Below, one piece after another: positions 1 through 10,767 of a stretch of 64,000 nt of DNA. The stretch is taken from assembly GCF_000494755.1 (NCBI RefSeq), contig NC_022657.1:2084001-2148000 (forward strand), in the 5' to 3' direction. Positions within the stretch are counted from its first letter, which is position 1. Every line of letters begins with the position of its first letter. The notes under the pieces were generated by a model that saw nothing but the letters and a program-made list of their open reading frames with translations, was not told the DNA's origin and did no database searches. Made by a program: the position numbers and the translations under genes. Origin of the DNA: Amorphoplanes friuliensis DSM 7358. Lineage in GTDB: Bacteria > Actinomycetota > Actinomycetes > Mycobacteriales > Micromonosporaceae.

Positions 1-489
1 CCGATGACCTACGACTACTTCGGCGCCTTCGCCCCGACCGGCCCGACCGCCCCGCACTCGCCGCTGACCTCGTACTCCGGCATCCCGCAGCAGGGCTTCT
101 GGTCCGACGCGGCGATCCAGAAGCTGAAGAGCAAGGGCGTGCCGAGCAACAAGATGCTCCTCGGCATCGGCTTCTACGGCCGCGGCTGGACCGGCGTCTC
201 CCAGACCGCCCCGGGCGGTTCGGCGACCGGTGCTGCCCCCGGCACCTACGAGGCGGGCATCGAGGACTACAAGGTCCTCAAGAACAGCTGCCCGTCCTCC
301 GGCACCGTCGGCGGCACCTCGTACTCGAAGTGCGGCAGCAACTGGTGGAGCTTCGACACCCCGAGCACCATCACCAGCAAGATGGCCTACGCCAAGCAGC
401 AGGGCCTCGGCGGAGCGTTCTTCTGGGAGTTCTCCGGCGACACCAGCAACGGCGAGCTGATCACCGCCATCAAGAACGGCCTCAACTGA
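1..489 (+). CDS. GH18 family chitinase, C-terminal part (5' end outside the window)
   Basis: This is the last ~162 codons of a secreted glycoside hydrolase family 18 chitinase, which hydrolyses beta-1,4-linked N-acetylglucosamine in chitin. The frame is open from base 1 and ends in TGA. The visible part holds the MTYDYFG segment of the barrel (the MxYD-type motif of GH18), the LGIGFYGRGW strand, and the final GGAFFWEFSGD strand whose Trp lines the substrate cleft. The catalytic DxxDxDxE motif must lie upstream of the window. Two cysteines in the SCPSS/KCGSNWW insertion suggest a disulfide in an extracellular protein. No carbohydrate-binding module follows the barrel, so any such module is N-terminal. 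The gene is followed by a strong intrinsic terminator. Subfamily assignment is not possible from this fragment. Confidence 0.9.
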   Translation, partial: PMTYDYFGAFAPTGPTAPHSPLTSYSGIPQQGFWSDAAIQKLKSKGVPSNKMLLGIGFYGRGWTGVSQTAPGGSATGAAPGTYEAGIEDYKVLKNSCPSSGTVGGTSYSKCGSNWWSFDTPSTITSKMAYAKQQGLGGAFFWEFSGDTSNGELITAIKNGLN

Positions 490-506
490 TCAAGTCCTAG
501 AGAGTG

Positions 507-536
507 GGGCGCCGGGGACCTCCCGGCGCCCTCTTT
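507..536 (+). terminator. Intrinsic terminator after the chitinase gene
   Basis: A perfect 10-bp stem (507-516 with 522-531) closes a 5-nt loop and is followed by TCTTT. It lies 17 nt after the chitinase stop codon and separates that gene from the aromatic-pathway gene downstream. Confidence 0.85.
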
Positions 537-550
537 CGTGTCGTGGTTAG

Positions 551-2978
<2,428 letters not shown>

Positions 2979-3180
2979 GCTCCTCGTCCCGTGCCTGCCG
3001 GGCGGCTGCGGCGGTCGTGGCTGTACGTTCGGTCGGCTGTCGCCGGCCCGGTTATCGGGGTTCTTGGTCGTCGGAGCTTGCCGCGGGCTGATCTGCAGGC
3101 TGCCCCCGTCTGCGCTGGGTGCCCCGTTTCCGCCGCCTGCTACGTGCCGCTGGCGGCATCGGCTGCACTGGCTGTCGTTC
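2979..3180. other. Intergenic spacer, no gene seen
   Basis: Between threonine aldolase and the tandem repeats I see no convincing coding frame, RNA gene or intrinsic terminator. Short frames exist on both strands, but none has a recognisable product or ribosome-binding site. Confidence 0.5.
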
Positions 3181-3721
3181 GTTGATCGGCGCAACTTCAA
3201 GGAGGTTGGGCCTTCGCCGTGCTTGGTTGCCCGACATCAAGGAAGTTGGGTCGCGGTGCGGCGGCTCGTTCGGGTGAGTGGGTGGCGGGGGGGGGCGTTG
3301 ATCAGCCCGACTTCTAGGAAGTTGGGGCTTTGGGAGCGCTTGGAGGGCCCGACTTCCTTGAAGTTGGGCCGGGGTGCGGCGGCTTGTTGGGGTGAGTGGG
3401 TGGCGGGGGCGTGTTGATCAGCCCGGCTTCTAGGAAGTTGGGGCTTTGGGAGCGCTTGGAGGGCCCGACTTCCTTGAAGTTGGGCCGGGGTGCGGCGCCT
3501 CGTTGGGGTGAGTGGGTGGCGGGGGCGCCTTGATCAGCCCGACTTCTAGGAAGTTGGGGCTTTGGGAGCGCTTGGAGGGCCCGACTTCCTTGAAGTTGGG
3601 CCGGGGTGCGGCGGCTCGTTGGGATGAGTGGGTGGCGGGGGCGCCTTGATCAACCCGACTTCCAGGAAGTTGGGGCTTCAAGAGTGCTGAGAGAGCCCAA
3701 CTTCCTTGAAGTTGGGCTAGC
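3181..3721. repeat. Five 116-bp tandem repeats, each with two hairpin palindromes
   Basis: The anchor GTTGATC/CTTGATC recurs at 3181, 3297, 3413, 3529 and 3645, a constant 116-bp period. Each full unit contains two imperfect palindromes with 3-nt loops. One has arms GCCCGACTTC and GAAGTTGGGGC around TAG (3305-3328 in unit 2). The other has arms GGCCCGACTTC and GAAGTTGGGCC around CTT (3346-3370). The single mismatch in each stem would be a G-U pair in plus-strand RNA but an A-C mismatch in minus-strand RNA. The first unit is diverged and the last is cut off after its second palindrome. The same core, TTCCTTGAAGTTGGGC, recurs at 58636-58761. There is no CRISPR-like alternation of repeats and unique spacers. 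Confidence 0.9.
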
Positions 3722-3953
3722 CGCCTACCATGGCACCCGTCGCGTGGCCGCGATCCGCGTGAGGGACCCGTCGCTGAGCAGGGCGGGGCTGCCGCCCTGG
3801 TTACCCGTCTGCTGCCGGTCTGCCGCGCCCTTTCGTTGCAGCCCAAGCCCGCAGCCCGAGCCGGAGCCCGCGGCCCGAGCCCAGCAGCCCGCTGGCCCGT
3901 AGCCCGCTGCCCCCGCTGCCACGCAGGCCCGCAGCCCGGCCGCGACCACACGC
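3722..3953. other. Low-complexity spacer, no gene seen
   Basis: After the last repeat the sequence becomes a degenerate run of AGCCCG/GCAGCCCG words around 3840-3940. I see no supported gene or terminator before the TetR gene, which ends at 3954. Confidence 0.5.
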
Positions 3954-4523
3954 TTACGTCGGTGAGCCACCGGAGGCTGTTGCGAGGCCGGCAAGGATGA
4001 GATTTGCCAGACGGTGACCTTTTTGGTCGGCTGCGGCGGGTGGGAGAGAAGCGATGGCCAAAAGCCCCGTGCGCACATCTTCGAGGGTGGCATCCAATCG
4101 AACAGCGCCCATGGCCCGGGCCCGGGTGAAGAGGTAGTTGAGGGCGTCAGCATGAGCCCGGCGTTGAGCGGCGAACGCCGAGCCGGCCGGATGGGCGCCG
4201 AGCAGAATCGTGTTGAGGCCGCGTTCGTGGGCCTGGCGGTACGAGAACCGCCGCACGGTTGTCTGGAGGCCGCGCCACGGGTCCGGGTCGGACAGGGCTG
4301 CCTGCATGTCCGCCGCGCACGCTGCCACCTGGTCGGTCAGGACCGCGTGGACCAGGTCCGGGCGGGAGGGGAAGTGGCGGTAGATCGTGGCGGTGCCGAG
4401 GCCGGCCCGGCGGGCGATTTCGCGGGTGGGCAGGTCGAGGCCGTCGGTGCCGAAGGCGGTTCGGGCGACTGTCACGATGTGCCGGCGGTTGTGGTCGGCG
4501 TCGGTGCGGGGTTTCCGAGTCAA
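3954..4523 (-). CDS. TetR/AcrR family transcriptional regulator
   Basis: About 189 aa. The N-terminal TetR helix-turn-helix is clear: RRHIVTVARTAFGTDGLDL, REIARRAGLGTATIYRHFPSRPDLV. The ligand-binding C-terminal domain is not recognisable by eye. I chose the TTG at 4523 (product LTRKPRTDADHNRR, the usual start for this subfamily). The longer open frame to 4634 would run into the divergent oxidoreductase gene and has no ribosome site. The gene is divergent from the oxidoreductase at 4585 with a 61-bp spacer, so that gene and DUF3224 are its likely targets. The 9-bp palindrome CTACGGTAG at 4571-4579, over the neighbour's -10 box, could be part of an operator. Confidence 0.85.
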   Translation of the reverse strand: MTRKPRTDADHNRRHIVTVARTAFGTDGLDLPTREIARRAGLGTATIYRHFPSRPDLVHAVLTDQVAACAADMQAALSDPDPWRGLQTTVRRFSYRQAHERGLNTILLGAHPAGSAFAAQRRAHADALNYLFTRARAMGAVRLDATLEDVRTGLLAIASLPPAAADQKGHRLANLILAGLATASGGSPT

Positions 4524-4584
4524 TGCCGTCGCCGGGCCTCTCGTTTGGGCAGATGGAGGAGCTGCGCTGCCTACGGTAGTGCGC

Positions 4585-5523
4585 ATGTTCGCAGCCCAGT
4601 ACCACCGGTTCGGTCCGCCTGAGGTGCTTGTCACCGGGTCCTACGAAGAACCGCATGCCGGCCCCGGCCAGGTGCGCATCAGAGTCGCCGCGGCGGGGAT
4701 CGCGCCGGTTGATCTTGCGATCAGGGCCGGTTTGTCGCGGGGGCAGATCTCTCTGCCGCACGTTCCTGGTGTTGATGCGGCCGGGATCATTGACGAGATC
4801 GGACCGGGTGTCAGCGGGTACGCCGTGGGGGACGAGGTTTTTGGCACCGTCGACCTCAAAAGGCTCGGTGGGGCGAGTGCCGAGTTCGCCGTTCTAGGGT
4901 TCTGGGCCTCGAAGCCCGGCAAGCTGCCGTGGGTGCAGGCCGGTGCCGCCGGTACGAGCATCGAGACGGCCACCCGCGCCCTGGACCTGCTCGACGTGGG
5001 GGCCGGGACGACGCTGCTCATCGACGGGGCCGCCGGTGGGGTCGGCAGCGTCGCCGTGCAGTTGGCGGCCGCTAGAGGCGCCCGCGTGGTCGGCACGGGG
5101 CGTCCGGGGAGTCAGGACTTTATCGCCGGGCTCGGTGCCACCCCGGTCGTCGCCGGGCCGGATCTGGTCGGGCGGGCCGTGGAGTTGGGGGTGTCGGCGG
5201 TGCTCGACGTGGCCGGCGCCGGACGGCTGGCCGCGCTGACCACCATCACCGATGCGGTCCTCACGATCGCCGACTTCAGTGCGGCGGAGCACGGCGTACG
5301 CATGTCGGTCGGTGCACTTGGGGGTGAACCCGACGGGCAGCACGGTCTTCAGATCGCCGCCGCGCTCGTGGAGCAGGGGCAGGGGCAGGGGCGGTTCCGG
5401 GTGCCCGTACAGGAAGTGTTTGCGCTGGAAGACATGGCCGCGGCTCATGCGGCGGCCGGGAGTGGGCACCGGCGGGGGAAGATCGCGGTGTGGACCGGTC
5501 TGGTTGACTCGCAGGATGACTGA
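4585..5523 (+). CDS. NADP-dependent zinc-independent oxidoreductase (MDR, quinone-reductase-like)
   Basis: 312 aa, medium-chain dehydrogenase/reductase superfamily. The GroES-like half starts MFAAQYHRFGPPEVL and contains the HVPGVDAAG and GDEVFGTVD segments. The Rossmann half has IDGAAGGVGSVAVQLA at residues 147-161 and the GARVVGTGRP second strand that favours NADPH. The zinc-binding cysteines of true alcohol dehydrogenases are absent, so a quinone-oxidoreductase-type enoyl or quinone reduction is likely; the substrate is unknown. The frame is open further upstream, but ATG 4585 is the family start and has TACGGT 7 nt before it (leaderless pattern). The 3' end overlaps the DUF3224 gene by 8 nt. 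Confidence 0.88.
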   Translation: MFAAQYHRFGPPEVLVTGSYEEPHAGPGQVRIRVAAAGIAPVDLAIRAGLSRGQISLPHVPGVDAAGIIDEIGPGVSGYAVGDEVFGTVDLKRLGGASAEFAVLGFWASKPGKLPWVQAGAAGTSIETATRALDLLDVGAGTTLLIDGAAGGVGSVAVQLAAARGARVVGTGRPGSQDFIAGLGATPVVAGPDLVGRAVELGVSAVLDVAGAGRLAALTTITDAVLTIADFSAAEHGVRMSVGALGGEPDGQHGLQIAAALVEQGQGQGRFRVPVQEVFALEDMAAAHAAAGSGHRRGKIAVWTGLVDSQDD

Positions 5524-5899
5524 GCGGGCCACGGGCACCTTCACGACCGCGTTCGAGCCGTTGACCAGCGACGACGAGACCATCGGGCGGATGCGGGTGC
5601 GCAAGACGATTTCCGGGGATCTGACCGGCAGCGGTGTGGCCGAGATGATGTCGGTCGGCACGGCGGTCGAGGGTTCGGCCGGTTACGTGGCGATCGACCG
5701 GATCACCGGCACGCTCGGCGGGCGCCAGGGCAGTTTTGTGCTGCAGCACTTCGGGCTGATGGCGCGCGGCCAGGGCACGCTGACGGTGAGCGTCGTCCCC
5801 GACTCCGGCACCGGCGAGCTGACCGGGCTGACCGGCTTCTTCGACATCGTCAACGAGAACGGCGTGCACACCTACACGTTCGATTACGAGCTGTCTTAG
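5516..5899 (+). CDS. DUF3224 domain-containing protein
   Basis: 127 aa, a small beta-barrel-like family of unknown function common in actinobacteria. The family pattern is clear: ATGTFTTAFEPL at the N-terminus, TISGDLTGSGVAEMM, YVAIDRITGTLGGRQGSFVLQH, and VVPDSGTGELTGLTG. There is no signal peptide or membrane segment, so it is probably cytoplasmic. The ATG at 5516 overlaps the end of the upstream oxidoreductase gene, implying co-expression under the divergent TetR regulator. Its stop overlaps the convergent XRE regulator by 4 nt. Only family membership can be claimed; no activity is established. Confidence 0.88.
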   Translation: MTERATGTFTTAFEPLTSDDETIGRMRVRKTISGDLTGSGVAEMMSVGTAVEGSAGYVAIDRITGTLGGRQGSFVLQHFGLMARGQGTLTVSVVPDSGTGELTGLTGFFDIVNENGVHTYTFDYELS

Positions 5900-6813
5900 A
5901 CCAGGCGGAGGCCCGGCCGTCGCTGGTCCGGGTCCGGCGGGTCGGTGCGGACCGGGCCGAAGACGGCGTACGGGTGGGGAGCGCCCGGCGGCGGAGTGGT
6001 CAGGCGGTAGAGCGCGGCCGACGTCGCGAGGTCCGCGGGCAGGTGGACCAGCAGCCGCTGGCCGTCGTCGGCGGGAAGTTCGAGGGTCTCGTACGCCAGC
6101 CGCAGCTCACGCGCCTCGGGGTGCCACAGCCGCAGGACACCGGTGGCGGGGGCGAGGCCGGGCACGGTGGCGAGCCGCCGCGTGAAGATGTCGCCGGCGG
6201 TGATGGTCAGCTCGTCGACCAGCGCCGCGATGTCGGGGTCGGCGCGGAACGGGCCCTGTTTGAGGGTGGCGACCTGGTCGTCGGCAACCTGGTCCCAGTC
6301 GGGGTAGGCGGTGCGGGCACGGCTGTCGGTGAAGACAAAACGCACCAGGTTCGGTGGTGAGCCGTCGAGCAGGCCGGTCGCCCCGGCCACCGTCCGGTAT
6401 TGCGGTGTGCAGGCCAGGACCTCACCGACGTGGTCGACGAGCACCGCCAGGGACGGCTCTAGCGTCTGCAGAAGGGCCTGGATGGTCGGGCGTACCTCGC
6501 GGGCCCGGCTGTCCTGTCCGCGGCAGGTGAAGCCGGTGTCCGCGCCTTTGCTGAGGCGGTAGAGGTGGGCGCGTTCGGGCGGGGTGAGCCGCAGGGCGTC
6601 GCCGAGGGCGGCCAGGACCGGGGGTGAGGGGCGGCGGTCGCGGCCCTGCTCGAGGCGGGTGACGTATTCGACGCTGACACCGGCCAGAGCGGCCACTTCG
6701 GACCGGCGCAGACCGGCGAGCCGGCGGCGGGGGCCCACGGGCAGGCCGACCTCGGCGGGGGCGATCGCCTCTCGCCGGGTCCGCAGGAACAGCCCGAGCT
6801 CGTTGCCGCTCAC
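5896..6813 (-). CDS. XRE-family regulator with MmyB-like ligand-binding domain
   Basis: 305 aa. Residues ~5-75 form the XRE helix-turn-helix (LGLFLRTRREAIAP, RRLAGLRRSEVAALAGVSVEYVTRLEQGRDRRPS). The rest matches the MmyB-like PAS-type domain that binds a fatty-acid or other small ligand in this family (FVFTDSRARTAYPDWDQVADDQVA, LRLWHPEARELRLAYETLELPADDGQRLLVHLP). The GTG start at 6813 has TAGGTT 6 nt upstream (6825-6820), a leaderless arrangement. The gene is divergent from the flavin oxidoreductase at 6914. MmyB-type regulators very often sit beside an oxidoreductase they control, so that is the expected target. Confidence 0.9.
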   Translation of the reverse strand: MSGNELGLFLRTRREAIAPAEVGLPVGPRRRLAGLRRSEVAALAGVSVEYVTRLEQGRDRRPSPPVLAALGDALRLTPPERAHLYRLSKGADTGFTCRGQDSRAREVRPTIQALLQTLEPSLAVLVDHVGEVLACTPQYRTVAGATGLLDGSPPNLVRFVFTDSRARTAYPDWDQVADDQVATLKQGPFRADPDIAALVDELTITAGDIFTRRLATVPGLAPATGVLRLWHPEARELRLAYETLELPADDGQRLLVHLPADLATSAALYRLTTPPPGAPHPYAVFGPVRTDPPDPDQRRPGLRLV

Positions 6814-6913
6814 TGTCGGAACCTAGCAGCTTCGCCGGGCCGGAGGGTGTCCCCGCCACTACCTGTATCCGCCCGGCCTTCCTACTCCCGGGCCGGTCGG
6901 CCAGGGTCGGGGC

Positions 6914-7804
6914 ATGACGGTTTTCGGCTTCGGACTGGACCACACGAGGGCCCTGCTCGACCAGGCGGTGCAGGCCGACCGGGACGGGCTAGACCTGGTC
7001 AGCGTCTCCGATCATCCCTATCTCGCCGATCGGCCCGACGCGTACGCGGCCATCGGTGTCCTCCTCGGCCGGACGACCCGGATCTCTGGTCTGGTGAACG
7101 TCAGCAACCTGCCGACCCGGCCCGCGCCGATGCTGGCCCGGATGGTGAGCGGTCTGTCCACACTGACCGGCGGCCGGGTCGTGCTCGGCCTCGGCGCGGG
7201 TGGTCTGCTCGCCGACGCCGCGAGGCTCGGTGTGCGGCAGCTGTCACCGGCCGAAGCAGTCCGGGCTTTGGAGGAGGCGATGGTCGTCGTCCGGGCGCTC
7301 TTCGGGGGCGGTGCGCCGGTCACCTTCGACGGCGAGTTCTACCGGGTCACCGAGCTGGCGCCCGCGGACGTCCCGGCGCCGCGGATCTGGACCGGTTCGG
7401 TCGGACCGCGATCGCTTGCCGTCACCGGGCGCCACGCGGACGGCTGGATCCCCGGCCACGCGGCCGACTGGCTCAGCGACCGCTTCCGGACGTCACGCCC
7501 GATCATCGACGAGGCGGCTGTTGCTGCCGGCCGCGAGCCCGCTCACGTCGCCACGATCTACAACCTGACCGGACGCATCACGGCCGGGCCGCTGCCGGTC
7601 ACGCGTGATCCGTCCGGGCGGTGGATCGGCGGGTCGGCGGCCCAGTGGGCGGAAGAGCTCACCGGGGCCGTGCTCGACCACGGGGCGGGCGGCTTCACGT
7701 ACTTCCCGGACGACGACGGCACGCCGATCGGGGTCGCGCTGGGGCGGTGGGCCCGTGAGGTCGTACCGGAAGTGCGTGCGGCTATCGGGGCCGCAGCTCC
7801 TTGA
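6914..7804 (+). CDS. LLM-class (luciferase-like) flavin or F420-dependent oxidoreductase
   Basis: 296 aa TIM-barrel protein of the bacterial luciferase-like superfamily. Typical segments are GLDLVSVSDHPY near the start, LARMVSGLSTLTGGRVVLGLGAGG around residues 75-100, RALEEAMVVVRALF, and the C-terminal PRIWTGSVGPRSLAVTGRHADGWIP. The GGRVVLGLGAG segment is the usual cofactor phosphate site. Actinobacterial members mostly use F420H2 rather than FMN, but the cofactor cannot be settled by eye. It is divergently paired with the XRE/MmyB regulator. The 3' end overlaps the convergent endonuclease IV gene by 23 nt. Substrate unknown. Confidence 0.85.
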   Translation: MTVFGFGLDHTRALLDQAVQADRDGLDLVSVSDHPYLADRPDAYAAIGVLLGRTTRISGLVNVSNLPTRPAPMLARMVSGLSTLTGGRVVLGLGAGGLLADAARLGVRQLSPAEAVRALEEAMVVVRALFGGGAPVTFDGEFYRVTELAPADVPAPRIWTGSVGPRSLAVTGRHADGWIPGHAADWLSDRFRTSRPIIDEAAVAAGREPAHVATIYNLTGRITAGPLPVTRDPSGRWIGGSAAQWAEELTGAVLDHGAGGFTYFPDDDGTPIGVALGRWAREVVPEVRAAIGAAAP

Positions 7805-8645
7805 GCAGCGCGATGTCGGCCGCGTGGCCCTCGTGCTCCTTGGTGGGTGTCTCGACGATCACCGGGACACCCGCGGTCGCCGGGTGGGCCAGCAGCTCGG
7901 CGAACGCGGCCGAGCCGATCCGGCCGGCGCCGATGGTCTCGTGGCGGTCGCGGGTCGAGCCGCACTCGTCCTTCGAGTCGTTGGCGTGGATGAGCTGCAG
8001 CCGGTCGGGGCCGACCGTCGCGATCAGCGCGTCGAGCGTCTCCGTCATGCCGCCCGGCCGGGCCAGGTCGTGCCCGGCCGCCCAGGCGTGGCAGGTGTCG
8101 AAGCAGACGCCCAGCCACGGGTGGTGCTCGACGGCCTCCAGGTAGGGGCCGAGGTCCTGCACCTTGGAGGCCAGGCTGCGCCCGCCGCCCGCGCTCGGCT
8201 CGACCAGGATCCTCGGCAGGCCCTGGGCCATCGCCACGTCCAGCAGCGGCAGCAGCGCCTCGCGGAGCTGGTGCATCGCCTTGGCGTCGTGCTCCGGATC
8301 GACCGAGCTGCCCGCGTGGTAGACCACCGCCGTCGCGCCGATCGCGGCCCCGCGCCGCAACGCGTGCTCCAGCGTCTGCACCGACCGGTCCACGGTCAGC
8401 TCGGTCGGCGAACCGAGGTTCACCAGCAACGACGCGTGGATGTACGCCGGCAGGCCCCGCTCGCCGCACCCGTCGCGGAACAGGACGTCCTGCTTCGGGT
8501 CGCCCGGGGGCAGCGCCCAGCCGCGGGAGTTCGACACGTACACCTGCAGCGCCTCGGAGCCGGCCGCGTCGACGTAGGGCAGGGCCGCCTTGGCCAGCCC
8601 TCCCGACGTCTTCGTGTGCGAGCCGACGGGCCGGCTCACGCGCAT
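7782..8645 (-). CDS. nfo: Deoxyribonuclease IV (AP endonuclease, family 2)
   Basis: 287 aa zinc-dependent TIM-barrel enzyme that cleaves 5' of abasic sites in base excision repair. The signatures are CFDTCHAWAAGHD and HANDSKDECGSTRDRHETIG, the latter being AP endonuclease family 2 signature 3. Supporting metal-ligand regions are YIHASLLVNLGSP, VYHAGSSV and ILVEPSAGGG. Two starts are possible: ATG 8645 (used here, overlapping the kinase stop by 10 nt) or GTG 8639 (a 4-nt GTGA overlap). In both cases the gene is translationally coupled to the upstream kinase gene. An N-terminal extension in the same frame through the kinase gene is a shadow reading, not a fusion. Confidence 0.93.
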   Translation of the reverse strand: MRVSRPVGSHTKTSGGLAKAALPYVDAAGSEALQVYVSNSRGWALPPGDPKQDVLFRDGCGERGLPAYIHASLLVNLGSPTELTVDRSVQTLEHALRRGAAIGATAVVYHAGSSVDPEHDAKAMHQLREALLPLLDVAMAQGLPRILVEPSAGGGRSLASKVQDLGPYLEAVEHHPWLGVCFDTCHAWAAGHDLARPGGMTETLDALIATVGPDRLQLIHANDSKDECGSTRDRHETIGAGRIGSAAFAELLAHPATAGVPVIVETPTKEHEGHAADIALLKELRPR

Positions 8646-10615
8646 GTCAGCACAACCTCGGTCTGCGGCGGCACCTGCGTACCCGGGGCGGGGTTCTGGA
8701 TCCGGACCGTGCCGTTGGGGTTGAAGTCCAGGCGGGCACGCAGGTTTTGCGCCTGCAGCGTCTGCTGGGCCTGCGGGCACGGCTGGTTGTTGACGTCCGG
8801 CACGTTGACCAGCGGCGGGCCCTTGCTGACCTTGAGCTTGATCTCGTCGTCCTTCTCCGCACCGGTGCCCGGCTTGGGGGACTGCTCGATGACCTGGTCG
8901 GCGGGCTGGTCGCTGTCGGTGTACTGCTCGACGACGCTCAGGCCGAGCTGCTGCGCCTGGCCGCGGGCATCGTTGATGTTCTTGCCCTTGAAGTCCGGGA
9001 CGGTGATCGGGGCCCGGCCCTTGCTGATCACCACGGTGACGGTCGAACCTGGCTTGAGCTGGGCCGCGACCTTCGGGTCGACCGAGATGACCACACCCTG
9101 AGGCACGGTGTCGCTGTATTTGCCCGTGCCCTCCTTGAACTTCAGCTTGGAGCCCTCGATCTCGCCGCGGGCCGCGGAGGCCTCCATGCCGACGATGTCG
9201 GGCACGGGGTAGCGCTCGGGGCCCAGCGACAGGGAGACGGTGAGGATGCCGCCCTTGATGACCCGCTCGCTCGCCGGCGGATCCTGGCTCAGCACGACGT
9301 CCTTGGGGACGTTCTCGCTGAACGCGCCGTCGCCGACCCGCAGCTCGAAGCCCTCGGACGCGGCGGCCTGCTCGGCCTGCGCCCGGGTGCCACCGACCAG
9401 CTGGGGTGCGTCCGTGTAACGCCCGAGGGTGACCCACCAGGTGCTGCCGATGACGGTGAGGATCATCAGCGCGACCGCGGCGAGGATCAGGATGCGGCGG
9501 CGGTCGCCACCGAGCTTGCCGATGAGGCCACCCACGGGCGCGGCCGACGGCGGACCACCGGCCCGGCGCTGGCCGTGGCCGCGGGCGCCCTGCTCGGGCA
9601 GCCGGGCCCAGGTCGGCCGGGTGCTGCCGTGGGTGCCCTGCGGGAAGACGGTGGTGACGGTCGGCACGAGCGCGGTGGCGTCGGCGGCCGGCGGGCGGGC
9701 CGGGACCTGACGCAGCAGCGCGGTCTCGACGTTGGCCGCGCCGAGGTCGTCACGGACCACCTGCACCTCGGCCAGCAGCGCGCCGGCGTCGGTCGGGCGG
9801 GCGCCCGGATCGCGGCGGGTGGCCCGGGCGACCAGGTCGTCGAGCACGGTCGGCAGACCCTTGACGATGCTGGACGGCGGCGGGACGTCGTTGTCGACGT
9901 GCTGCCAGGCGACCTCGACCGGCTCGTCGCCGTCGTAGGGCACCCGGCCGGTCAGCATCTCGAAGAGCACGATGCCGGCCGAGTAGACGTCGGTGCGGGC
10001 GTCGGCGTGCCCGTCGGTGACCAGCTCGGGTGCGACGTACGCCACCGTGGCCATCAGCTGGCCGGTGTCGTCGGTGGCACTCGCCTCGACCGCGCGGGCC
10101 AGCCCGAAGTCGGCCACCTTGACGACGCTGTCGACGAGGTTGGCGATGCCGCCGCTGGGCGCCTCGGCGACCAGGACGTTCTCGGGCTTGACGTCACGGT
10201 GCACCAGACCGGCGCGGTGCGCGGCGGCGATGGCCGCGAGCATCTGCTCCAGGATGGCCAGCGCCTCGACCGGGTTGAGCCGGCGGCGCTGCGTGAGCAG
10301 GTCGCGCAGGGTGCGTCCCTGCACGAACTCCATGACGAGGTAGGGCAGGCCCTGGTGGCGGCCCTGGTCGTACACGGCGACAACGTTGGGGTGGGTCAGC
10401 CTGGCGATCGTTTTCGCCTCGTCGGTGAACCGGTCGACAAAATGTACGTTCGTCGCCTGTGACGGGTGAATGATCTTCAGTGCGACCGTCCGCTCGAGCC
10501 GGTCGTCCACGGCCGTGTACACGGTCGCCATGCCACCACGGGCGACGCGACCGGTGATCCGGTAGCGCCCGTCAATCGTCGTGCCGATCAACGTGTCGGC
10601 GACAGTCGTGTCCAT
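8636..10615 (-). CDS. pknL: PASTA-domain serine/threonine protein kinase (PknL-like)
   Basis: 659 aa transmembrane kinase. The cytoplasmic kinase domain (~17-280) has the glycine loop GRVARGGMATVY, ATP-binding Lys47 (VALKII), catalytic HRDVKPEN (Asp141) and the ADFG metal motif (Asp169). A Pro/Arg-rich linker precedes one membrane helix at ~374-394. Four PASTA repeats fill 401-659 outside the cell, where such domains sense muropeptides or lipid II. The neighbours mirror M. tuberculosis Rv2176 (pknL) next to the Rv2175c homologue and aroG. The mycobacterial PknL lacks PASTA domains; the corynebacterial one has them. The expected substrate is the DNA-binding protein at 11647. The gene is on the minus strand and coupled to nfo. 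Confidence 0.93.
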   Translation of the reverse strand: MDTTVADTLIGTTIDGRYRITGRVARGGMATVYTAVDDRLERTVALKIIHPSQATNVHFVDRFTDEAKTIARLTHPNVVAVYDQGRHQGLPYLVMEFVQGRTLRDLLTQRRRLNPVEALAILEQMLAAIAAAHRAGLVHRDVKPENVLVAEAPSGGIANLVDSVVKVADFGLARAVEASATDDTGQLMATVAYVAPELVTDGHADARTDVYSAGIVLFEMLTGRVPYDGDEPVEVAWQHVDNDVPPPSSIVKGLPTVLDDLVARATRRDPGARPTDAGALLAEVQVVRDDLGAANVETALLRQVPARPPAADATALVPTVTTVFPQGTHGSTRPTWARLPEQGARGHGQRRAGGPPSAAPVGGLIGKLGGDRRRILILAAVALMILTVIGSTWWVTLGRYTDAPQLVGGTRAQAEQAAASEGFELRVGDGAFSENVPKDVVLSQDPPASERVIKGGILTVSLSLGPERYPVPDIVGMEASAARGEIEGSKLKFKEGTGKYSDTVPQGVVISVDPKVAAQLKPGSTVTVVISKGRAPITVPDFKGKNINDARGQAQQLGLSVVEQYTDSDQPADQVIEQSPKPGTGAEKDDEIKLKVSKGPPLVNVPDVNNQPCPQAQQTLQAQNLRARLDFNPNGTVRIQNPAPGTQVPPQTEVVLTCA

Positions 10616-10713
10616 CGGCGTGAAGTGTATGTGTCCATCCGGCTGTGGCAGACCAGGATGTCACAGCTGAGACCTAACGGGTACAGCACGAAGCGCTGAC
10701 CAGCGCATTTACG

Positions 10714-10751
10714 AAAAAACGACCCGCGGGGCTTTCGCCCCGCGCGTCGTT
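10714..10751 (-). terminator. Intrinsic terminator for the Pro/Thr-rich membrane-protein gene
   Basis: A 15-position stem with one mismatch (10718-10732 with 10737-10751) closes a TTTC loop. On the minus strand it is followed by six Ts (10719-10714). It sits 17 nt past the stop of the minus-strand gene ending at 10768, and insulates the kinase gene from it. Confidence 0.88.
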
Positions 10752-10767
10752 ATCGTGACAAATCGGA

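Noticed and set aside
3181..3721. CRISPR-like array
   Set aside because: The whole 116-bp unit is repeated tandemly, including the parts between palindromes; there are no unique spacers and no cas genes.
7782..9437. A fusion of endonuclease IV with an N-terminal extension of ~264 residues
   Set aside because: The extension reads through the PASTA kinase gene in another frame; family alignment and the 4-10 nt overlap with the kinase stop place the start at 8639-8645.
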